From: UMGS1002 sp964570825
GTDB taxonomy: Bacteria; Bacillota; Clostridia; Oscillospirales; CAG-272
Direction: 5' to 3'
DNA: 64,000 nucleotides
NCBI GenBank assembly: GCA_964570825.1
Contig: CAZMZJ010000005.1
Coordinates: 1-64,000, forward strand
Position numbers and translations under genes: made by a program. The notes beneath the pieces were generated by a model, which saw nothing but the letters and a program-made list of their open reading frames with translations, was not told where the DNA came from and ran no database searches. This document shows, piece after piece, positions 57,567 through 64,000 of this stretch (the first letter of the stretch is position 1; every line of letters starts with the position of its first letter).

Positions 57567-57932
57567 ATGGAGAACAAAAATGGTTTGTCGGTGGCGGTGC
57601 TTGCTGCCGCCGTTATTGCGGCGCTTCTCTGTGCCGTATCTCTTTATTTTACGGTTACGCTCACCGGCAGGATATCGGAGCTTGCCGAAGGCGCTGAGAA
57701 GCTGAACGAAGCTGTTGCCGGGCTTGCCGTAACGCAGCCGGCCGAAGAAATTTTCATTTTGCGCGAATACGACGGCATAATCGGAGTTTTCGACGCCTCC
57801 GGCGTGCTGACCGACATAATCGACGTTCAGGTAAACAGCCTTCCCGAGGCTGACCGGGAAATGCTTGAAACCGGCATTTACGCTTTTTCGAAAAGCGAGC
57901 TGAATTCGCTGATAGAGGATTACACCGGATAA
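57567..57932 (+). CDS. BofC-like membrane-anchored protein
   Basis: A 121-residue protein. One N-terminal membrane helix (GLSVAVLAAAVIAALLCAVS) is followed by a short linker and a C-terminal domain EIFILREYDGIIGVFD ... SLPEADREMLETGIYAFSKS, which matches the C-terminal domain of BofC. BofC of Bacillus regulates sigma-K processing in the forespore; here the name rests on the domain only. The ATG at 57567 is about 10 nt after AAAGGA. A TATAAT at 57532-57537 lacks a clear -35. Confidence 0.68.
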   Translation: MENKNGLSVAVLAAAVIAALLCAVSLYFTVTLTGRISELAEGAEKLNEAVAGLAVTQPAEEIFILREYDGIIGVFDASGVLTDIIDVQVNSLPEADREMLETGIYAFSKSELNSLIEDYTG

Positions 57933-57951
57933 GCGCAGACGAATTTTTAAT

Positions 57952-57985
57952 AAAGGGAGCTGCCGGCGGCAGCTCCCTTTTATTT
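57952..57985. terminator. Bidirectional terminator between the BofC-like gene and dnaE
   Basis: AAAGGGAGCTGCC (57952-57964) pairs with GGCAGCTCCCTTT (57968-57980), loop GGC, T-rich tails on both sides. It touches the dnaE stop. Confidence 0.85.
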
Positions 57986-60900
57986 TGCCTGTCTTATAAC
58001 CACATTTTCATCGCCGAGAAGCGACCTGAGTTCGGAGGAAATGAATTCGGTCAATCCTATTCCCTTTTCATGCTGCAGGTACGCCAAATTTTTAGAATCA
58101 TAAAAGACCACCGGCGTCGGTCCGGGAAATATCTCGATAAGATTGACTGCTTTCAGATATTCGATCGAATCTGTGCCCGGCACTCTTAAAAACACCTTGA
58201 CCGCGGAGCGCCTGTTTTCCGTTTCCTGTGATTTTGCTGTCCCTCCGGCCTGACTTTCGCTGAATTTTTCATGTTTGGCGGGTTGAGTCATCGCGCCGCC
58301 GCCCTCGGGGCAGGCAGTATCAGACGGATTATTTTTCGCTTCGCCGTCCGGCTTATCGCTGTACCTGCCGTTTTCCACGAGGGCGGCTATTTCGTTGACA
58401 ATTATTCTTGCCGGCTCGTCCTCGCGCAGCTGCACTGTTCCGTCGATGTAAACGCCGCTGTCGATGTGTATAAGCTCGTGGCAGCTTCGGAAAATTTTCG
58501 GGAAAAGAATGCACTCGATTTCGCCGTATCTGTCCTCGATTTTAATGAACGCCATGCGTTCGTTCTTTTTTGTTGTTTTTGCGGTGACAGAGCTGACAAT
58601 CCCCGCGACCGCGACCCTTTGTCCGTCCGGCAGGCCGCCCGCCTGTCCTTCCTCGCTGCCGTCCCCTGAAATCTCGGCTATCGGCACGACGTTCAGAGCG
58701 CTAATGCACTTGGAAAAGCTGTCGATCAGGTGACCCGAAAAGTACATTCCGGAGCTGTCTTTTTCAAGCATCAGCCGGTCTCTCAGGGAAAACTCCGGGA
58801 TATCCGGGTACTTGAAGCGCGGATTTTCCGACCTTGTCTCGGCGGTTGAAAAAAGGTCGAGCTGTCCTGAGATATTCCGGCGTTTTTTTTCGGCGGTCAT
58901 ATCAAGGATTTTTTCATATGACGTCATCAGCTGGCTTCGGCGCGCGCCGAGATTGTCAAATGCGCCCGACTTTATGAGCGACTCGACCTGCCTTTTATTA
59001 AGATCCTTTTCGGCCATTCTGTCGGCAAAGTCCTCGAACGATAAAAACTCTCCGTTCTTCCGTTCCTCGATGATATTGGCGATAAACTGCCTGCTGACGT
59101 TTTTGAGGGCGAGCAGACCGAAAAGAATATCGTTTCCGCTGACGTGGAAATACATTGAGCTTCGGTTGATGTCCGGGGATTTCACGCTGATTCCGAGCTT
59201 TGTGCACTCGGCAATATACCCGGCGAGCTTCGGCATATTGTCGAGCACCGAGGTAAGCAGCGCGGCGAAATACTCGCGCGGGTAGTGGGCTTTAAGGTAG
59301 GCCGTGCGATATGAAATGACGGCATATGCCGCCGCGTGGCTTTTGTTGAAGGCGTAGTTGGCGAATCCCGCCATATCGTCGAAAAGCTTTGCGGCGACGT
59401 CCTCCGGCACTCCCCTGTCAACGGCGCCGCTGACAAAGCTCCCGCGCTCGGCTTCCAGCACCGAGGCTTTTTTCTTTGCCATAGCGCGCCGCACTATATC
59501 CGCGTGGCCGAAGGTGTACCCCGCAATCTCGCGGAATATGCTCATGACCTGCTCCTGATACACTATGCAGCCGTAGGTGCTGCGCAGGATCGGCTCAAGT
59601 GCGGGAGTCGCGTATTTGATTTTTGAATTGTCGTGGCGGCATTCGATATACCTTGGAATCGAGTCCATAGGGCCGGGGCGGTAAAGAGCTATGGCGGCAA
59701 GAATGTCGTCGATGTTCTCTGGCTTAAGCACCGCAAGCATCTGGCGCATCCCGCCCGACTCAAGCTGGAATATTCCCGAGGTGCCGCCGGACGAGATAAG
59801 CTCGTATGTCGGCTTATCGTCGAGAGGGACGGATGCGACGCTGAAATCCGGGCATCTTTCACGTATCTGCGCTTCAGCGTCGTTTATTATAGTCAGGTAA
59901 CGCAGTCCGAGGAAGTCAAATTTCAATAAACCGAGCTTTGCAATGGTGTCCATATCATACTGTGTGATGACTGTTCCGTTGCTGACCGCCATCGGCACAT
60001 ACGACCATATAGGCGCGTCGGTAATCACGACGCCGGCCGCGTGAACCGACGCGTTGCGCGGCATTCCCTCAAGGGAGGCGGCGGTGTCCACCAGCTTTTT
60101 CACCTTCTCGCTGGACTCGTAAAGCTCCTTGAGTTCAGGCATTTTGAGCGCCAGTCCGATCGACATGTTCAGCTGCTGAGGTATCGCCCGAGCCACAGCG
60201 TCAACATCGCCGTACGGCATTCCGAGCGCCCTTCCGGTGTCGCGCACCGCAGCTCTTGCCGCGAGAGTTCCGAAAGTGATGATCTGCGACACATGGTCGT
60301 CCCCGTATTTTTGCGTGACGTAATCAATGACCTCGCCGCGCCTGATGTAGCAGAAATCCACATCTATATCCGGCATGCTTACGCGTTCCGGGTTGAGGAA
60401 GCGCTCAAACAGCAGCTCGAATTTTATCGAATCGATATCGGTAATTCCGATGCAGAACGCGACAAGGCTGCCCGCCGCCGAACCTCTCCCCGGTCCTACC
60501 GGGATTCCCCTGCTTTTTGCGAAGTTGACGTAATCCCAGACAATAAGGAAGTATTCCGAATACCCCATCTTATCAATCACAGACAGCTCATATTCGATTC
60601 GCTGGCGGTACTCCTCCTGCGTATGTCCGGAGAATGAGATATATCCGCGGTTTATTTTCGACTCAAACCCGTCGTAGGCAAGCTTTCTCAGATACTCGGC
60701 CGGCATGAACCCTTCCGGGCAGCGGTAGCGGGGAAGATAAAGCTTGTCGAAATCGAAGTCAAAATTGCACCTTTCCGCAATCCTTACCGTATTTTCAATA
60801 GCTCCCGGATATTTCCCGAAAAGCAGCTTCATTTCCTCCGTCGTCTTATAATAAAACTCGTCGGTCTCAAAGCCTATCGGGCGCCCGTCGGTGATGACAT

Positions 60901-61582
60901 TGTTTGTCTGTATGCAGAGAAGCGTGGCCTGTGTTTCCGCGTCTTCCCTGCGCAGATAATGGCAGTCGTTTGTCGCGGCAAGCGGCAGACCGCATTCTCC
61001 GGCGAGTCTTATCAGCTGCGGCAGTATCTGTTTCTGCTCGGAAAGACCGTGGTTCTGCAGCTCAATATAAAAATTATCCTCTCCGAATATCCGCGAAAGC
61101 TCAAGCGCCGCCTGTTTTGCCTCATCGTATTCCCCGCGCGAGAGCAGCGTCGGAATCCTGCCGGCAAGGCAGCCGGAGAGCGCGACAAGACCTCCCGAAT
61201 GCGCGCGCAGAAGCTCGTAGTCAATCCTCGGCTTCGAATAAAACCCCTCCGTAAACCCCTTCGACACAAGGTAAATCAGATTTTTATAGCCTTCAGCATT
61301 ACGGCACAGCAGCACAAGGTGATAAGCTTTGCCTTCTGCGGTTCCTGATTTATCAAAGCGTGACCCGGGCGCCACATAAACCTCGCAGCCGATGATAGGC
61401 TTGATTCCCGCGTCCCTGCATGCAAGATAAAATGCGACCGCACCGTACATTGCGCCGTGGTCGGTCAGCGCCACCGCGCTGTGTCCGCATTCGGCGGCGC
61501 GTTTCGGTATCTCGCTCACCCGGCACGCTCCGTCGAGCAGGCTGTATTCGCTGTGCAGATGCAGATGCACAAAATCAGACAT
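57980..61582 (-). CDS. dnaE: DNA polymerase III alpha subunit DnaE
   Basis: A 1200-residue replicative polymerase of the DnaE1/DnaE3 type. N-terminal PHP domain (DFVHLHLHSEYSLLDGA, VALTDHGAMYGA), palm with GPGRGSAAGSLVAFC and the catalytic PDIDVDFCYIRR, fingers, HhH, an OB-fold (VAGIVSSVTAKTTKKNERMA) and a short C-terminal domain that includes a low-complexity insert (about 1085-1130, SDKPDGEAKNNPSD). It lacks the exonuclease domain of PolC. It lies 100 nt after whiA. Confidence 0.95.
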   Translation of the reverse strand: MSDFVHLHLHSEYSLLDGACRVSEIPKRAAECGHSAVALTDHGAMYGAVAFYLACRDAGIKPIIGCEVYVAPGSRFDKSGTAEGKAYHLVLLCRNAEGYKNLIYLVSKGFTEGFYSKPRIDYELLRAHSGGLVALSGCLAGRIPTLLSRGEYDEAKQAALELSRIFGEDNFYIELQNHGLSEQKQILPQLIRLAGECGLPLAATNDCHYLRREDAETQATLLCIQTNNVITDGRPIGFETDEFYYKTTEEMKLLFGKYPGAIENTVRIAERCNFDFDFDKLYLPRYRCPEGFMPAEYLRKLAYDGFESKINRGYISFSGHTQEEYRQRIEYELSVIDKMGYSEYFLIVWDYVNFAKSRGIPVGPGRGSAAGSLVAFCIGITDIDSIKFELLFERFLNPERVSMPDIDVDFCYIRRGEVIDYVTQKYGDDHVSQIITFGTLAARAAVRDTGRALGMPYGDVDAVARAIPQQLNMSIGLALKMPELKELYESSEKVKKLVDTAASLEGMPRNASVHAAGVVITDAPIWSYVPMAVSNGTVITQYDMDTIAKLGLLKFDFLGLRYLTIINDAEAQIRERCPDFSVASVPLDDKPTYELISSGGTSGIFQLESGGMRQMLAVLKPENIDDILAAIALYRPGPMDSIPRYIECRHDNSKIKYATPALEPILRSTYGCIVYQEQVMSIFREIAGYTFGHADIVRRAMAKKKASVLEAERGSFVSGAVDRGVPEDVAAKLFDDMAGFANYAFNKSHAAAYAVISYRTAYLKAHYPREYFAALLTSVLDNMPKLAGYIAECTKLGISVKSPDINRSSMYFHVSGNDILFGLLALKNVSRQFIANIIEERKNGEFLSFEDFADRMAEKDLNKRQVESLIKSGAFDNLGARRSQLMTSYEKILDMTAEKKRRNISGQLDLFSTAETRSENPRFKYPDIPEFSLRDRLMLEKDSSGMYFSGHLIDSFSKCISALNVVPIAEISGDGSEEGQAGGLPDGQRVAVAGIVSSVTAKTTKKNERMAFIKIEDRYGEIECILFPKIFRSCHELIHIDSGVYIDGTVQLREDEPARIIVNEIAALVENGRYSDKPDGEAKNNPSDTACPEGGGAMTQPAKHEKFSESQAGGTAKSQETENRRSAVKVFLRVPGTDSIEYLKAVNLIEIFPGPTPVVFYDSKNLAYLQHEKGIGLTEFISSELRSLLGDENVVIRQAK

Positions 61583-61684
61583 TTTTATAACCTGTCCTTT
61601 CTGAATGCCATAAGGATTTTACCGTATCCGCCGGAGCGCCTGCGCTCGTCTTTTGTCGGAATAAAGGGCGCGGAATTGCGCGGG

Positions 61685-62551
61685 CTAATTTTTCCCGGCT
61701 TCAAGCGCGATTTTTTTAAGCCTGTGATTAAGGCCGGATTTTGAAATTTTAGGCTTATGAAGGGCAGCAAGCTCGGTAAGCGATGCCTCGGGGTTATCTA
61801 TGCGCAGCTTTGCGGTGACTCTTACGTCGTAAGGCAGAGCCTCAAACCTCCCGCAGGCCATTAGCTTGAGAATATCGTCCACCTGCTTTCGGGAGGCGGA
61901 CACAGTTTTTGCTATATTCTGCGCGACGCAGTTGGTCGCGCGGTTTTCATCGTTTCTTATAGTGCGCTCAATTTTGCAGTTCATCAGACTGAAAGCGGCG
62001 TTGTTTGCGCCCAGAAGCACAAGCAGACCCTCAATTTTTTCACTGTCTTTGAAATAAAGTCCCGTCCCGTATTTACGGTTGACGATTTTAGGCGTAAAGC
62101 CGTGCTCCGAAAGTAAGCCATATATTGTTCTTGCCCGCACGGCATCCGGCAGTACGAATTCCGCGTGATACGAAGCCGAGCGCGGGTCGCTCACAGTCGC
62201 GGATGTGATAAAAACGCCCCGAAGGAACGACGCGGCACAGTTCTGGCATTTTATCTCGTTTCCGACGTTCCCCGCCTCGGCAAGCTCCCGAACAGCCTTG
62301 CCGGAAAATATAAGTGTTTCCTTCTGCGCGCCGTTTCTTGTTATTTTCATTGTGCCGGCATCGTTTTTGAACCGTTCGGATATCATTTTTTCGGCAAAAG
62401 CCGTCACCTCGCCGCTGCCCGATGCGACAGTGAGTCCTTCTTCCGACTCACCCGCCCCGTATGCGATGCCCGCAGCCAAAGCTCTCCGGCAGCATAGGTT
62501 TTTCACCTGCAGACCTGCAAGCTCCTTTTTCACCGAATCGGAAAATGTCAT
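61685..62551 (-). CDS. whiA: DNA-binding protein WhiA
   Basis: A 288-residue protein. The N-terminal LAGLIDADG-type domain (FSDSVKKELAGL, CCRRALAAGIAYGAG) and the C-terminal helix-turn-helix (DNPEASLTELAALHKPKISK, GLNHRLKKI) define WhiA, a regulator of cell division and chromosome organisation in Gram-positives. The start at 62551 fits the family; the frame upstream is not homologous. Ribosome site is weak. It lies about 40 nt downstream of murB; rapZ and yvcK, which often separate them, are absent. Confidence 0.93.
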   Translation of the reverse strand: MTFSDSVKKELAGLQVKNLCCRRALAAGIAYGAGESEEGLTVASGSGEVTAFAEKMISERFKNDAGTMKITRNGAQKETLIFSGKAVRELAEAGNVGNEIKCQNCAASFLRGVFITSATVSDPRSASYHAEFVLPDAVRARTIYGLLSEHGFTPKIVNRKYGTGLYFKDSEKIEGLLVLLGANNAAFSLMNCKIERTIRNDENRATNCVAQNIAKTVSASRKQVDDILKLMACGRFEALPYDVRVTAKLRIDNPEASLTELAALHKPKISKSGLNHRLKKIALEAGKN

Positions 62552-62593
62552 AATAATCGCCCGCTTTCTTAAGCATTGTGATGTTAACGGCAC

Positions 62594-63505
62594 TCATTCA
62601 ATGTATTGGATCTCGCATTCGGCTTCGAAGCCGTAGTTTTTGCGTATAACGTTTTTTATATGTTCAATCAGCGCGAGCACATCTGCCGCCGTAGCTCCGT
62701 CATAGTTTATGATAAACCCGGCGTGCTTTTCGGACACCATCGCGCCTCCGATTCTGAAGCCCTTAAGACCGCTTTCCTCGATTATCTGGCCCATGAAATA
62801 ACCGTCTTTCCGTTTGAAAACGCTTCCCGCGCTCGGGTATTCAAGCGGCTGCTTATCGCGCCGTTTTTTCATCGTTTCGCGCATAAGCGCCTCGATTTCG
62901 TCTTTGCATCCGGGGCTCAGCGACAAGGCGGCAGACAAAATCAAAAGGTTGTTTTTTTCCATAAACGCACTGTGCCTGTAGCCGAGGCAGAGCTCCGGCG
63001 CCGGCAGTTCGGAAACCGAGCCACTTTCGGTATCATAGCAGCGGACCGACTTCAGCACGTCAGAGAACTGCGAGCCGTACGCACCGGCATTCATGAACAC
63101 ACCGCCGCCGCAGGTTCCGGGGATACCGTATGCAAACTCAAGCCCGGAAAGGCCGGCGTGTCCGGCCGCGAGCGACATTGCGATGACAGACGCGCCGCAC
63201 CCGGCGGTCAGCGTATTGCCGCAAACTGAAATATATTTCATGTTTACGGTAATGATGACAAAGCCGTCGAAGCCATTATCCGAAAAAAGTATATTGCTGC
63301 CGTTTCCTATTACAATATATCTTACCCCGAAATCCGCCGCGCTGTCAACCGATGCAATGAACCCGTCCTCGTCATCCGGGAAAGCGGCAAGCGCCGCTGG
63401 CCCTCCGATGCGGAAGGTACAATAATCCCGCAGCGGCGCATCTTTGATATACCGGACGCCGGCGGCGTCGAGGCAGGCGCACAATTCTTTAATATATTTC
63501 ATCAT
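62594..63505 (-). CDS. murB: UDP-N-acetylmuramate dehydrogenase MurB
   Basis: A 303-residue cytoplasmic flavoprotein of peptidoglycan synthesis that reduces UDP-GlcNAc-enolpyruvate. FAD site YCTFRIGGPAALAAFPDD and VIGNGSNILFSDNGFDG, substrate region GLEFAYGIPGTCGGGVFMNA, the catalytic serine in SAGSVFKRKDGYF and GFRIGGAMVSEKHAGFIIN. It is the type II (shorter) form. Two consecutive ATG codons (63505 and 63502) can serve as start. Confidence 0.95.
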   Translation of the reverse strand: MMKYIKELCACLDAAGVRYIKDAPLRDYCTFRIGGPAALAAFPDDEDGFIASVDSAADFGVRYIVIGNGSNILFSDNGFDGFVIITVNMKYISVCGNTLTAGCGASVIAMSLAAGHAGLSGLEFAYGIPGTCGGGVFMNAGAYGSQFSDVLKSVRCYDTESGSVSELPAPELCLGYRHSAFMEKNNLLILSAALSLSPGCKDEIEALMRETMKKRRDKQPLEYPSAGSVFKRKDGYFMGQIIEESGLKGFRIGGAMVSEKHAGFIINYDGATAADVLALIEHIKNVIRKNYGFEAECEIQYIE

Positions 63506-63545
63506 CAACGCCCCGTTTGTTAAAATGTGATATAGTACCCATGCT

Positions 63546-64000
63546 TTATACTATTTTTTTCAGCTCCTCAAGCGAGGAAATGACATAATTGATTTTCTTA
63601 CTGAAATTTTCCGGCGCCGACGAGCCGGATGGATTATACCAGCAGACGTCGAGCCCCGCATCAATTCCTCCGGCGATATCCGAGCTGAGCGAGTCGCCGA
63701 TTACAAGGGCATCCCGCACGCTGAAATCGGGAATCGCCGAGGCGACGGCCTCAAAAAAGCGGCGCGCCGGTTTATCCGCTCCGATCTCCTCTGATATGAA
63801 CGACCTTTCAAAAAAAGCCGACAGCGGAGAACCGGCGAACCTCTTATCCTGTATGCGCTTAAATCCGTTGGTTATTATAAAAAGGCGGCGGCCTTTGCGC
63901 AGTTCGCGGCACACGTCGTATGCGCCGTCGATCATAAAGGATTTTGTCGCCAGAGCGGAAAAATATTTTTCCGACATTAAATCCGGGCTCTGGCAGATGC
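63546..64000 (-). CDS. HAD-superfamily phosphatase (partial, C-terminal part)
   Basis: About 151 codons of a gene that continues past the right edge; the frame is open up to position 64000. RRLFIITNGFKRIQDKRF (motif II), SEEIGADKPARRFFEAV (motif III Lys) and ALVIGDSLSSDIAGGIDAGL (motif IV) identify a HAD hydrolase of the YjjG/pyrimidine-nucleotidase type. The nucleophile Asp lies outside the window. Confidence 0.85.
   Translation of the reverse strand, partial: ICQSPDLMSEKYFSALATKSFMIDGAYDVCRELRKGRRLFIITNGFKRIQDKRFAGSPLSAFFERSFISEEIGADKPARRFFEAVASAIPDFSVRDALVIGDSLSSDIAGGIDAGLDVCWYNPSGSSAPENFSKKINYVISSLEELKKIV

Overview
The window looks like chromosomal DNA of an anaerobic, fermentative Firmicute of class Clostridia, probably Oscillospiraceae-like; the exact genus cannot be read from the sequence. 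Pointers are the many sigma-A promoters with 17-nt spacers, strong AGGAGG-type ribosome sites, an electron-bifurcating-type [FeFe]-hydrogenase operon, a HrcA/CIRCE operator at clpB, WhiA, a BofC-like protein (sporulation link), and a tmRNA whose tag ends in ALAA. No rRNA, tRNA or CRISPR array was seen.

Positions 1 to about 7,000 are the right end of an integrated mobile element that continues off the left edge. It carries a zinc-ribbon protein, a sigma-factor-like protein, two structured non-coding stretches, a small cassette-associated protein and three large serine recombinases in one operon. The element abuts the 3' part of a fourth serine recombinase (about 7,003-8,397) that lacks its catalytic N-terminus, so it appears to have landed inside an older element.

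8.4-21.1 kb holds housekeeping and envelope genes: two paralogous lipoproteins coupled to a frameshifted lnt, an RluA-type pseudouridine synthase, upp, mtaB, a degenerate PurL-like protein, rpmB, a family-10 glycosylhydrolase with an in-frame stop, a phosphatidylserine-synthase-like enzyme and an Fe-S aldo/keto reductase. 21.2-28.4 kb holds an FAD oxidoreductase, a membrane protein ending in a ribosomal-uL15-like domain, and clpB.

28.4-33.5 kb contains a 7-bp periodic repeat array, the trans-translation pair ssrA/smpB, an XRE regulator with a lipoprotein, and an xpt-traX pair. 33.7-42.5 kb is a two-operon hydrogenase region: hydA with its NuoF, NuoE and ferredoxin-like partners and a kinase-type ATPase, preceded by a second operon with a group-D-like (putatively sensory) hydrogenase, another ATPase, two DRTGG proteins and a PHP protein. 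Together these read as hydrogen or redox metabolism plus its sensing.

42.5-64 kb is mostly core machinery (rplM-rpsI, an S1-domain protein, pcrA, secA, trmL, a class A PBP, dnaE, whiA, murB, a partial HAD phosphatase), interspersed with small or unknown proteins: a GTQ-rich 71-residue protein, two membrane proteins, a DUF4430 lipoprotein, a TspO homologue and a BofC-like protein.
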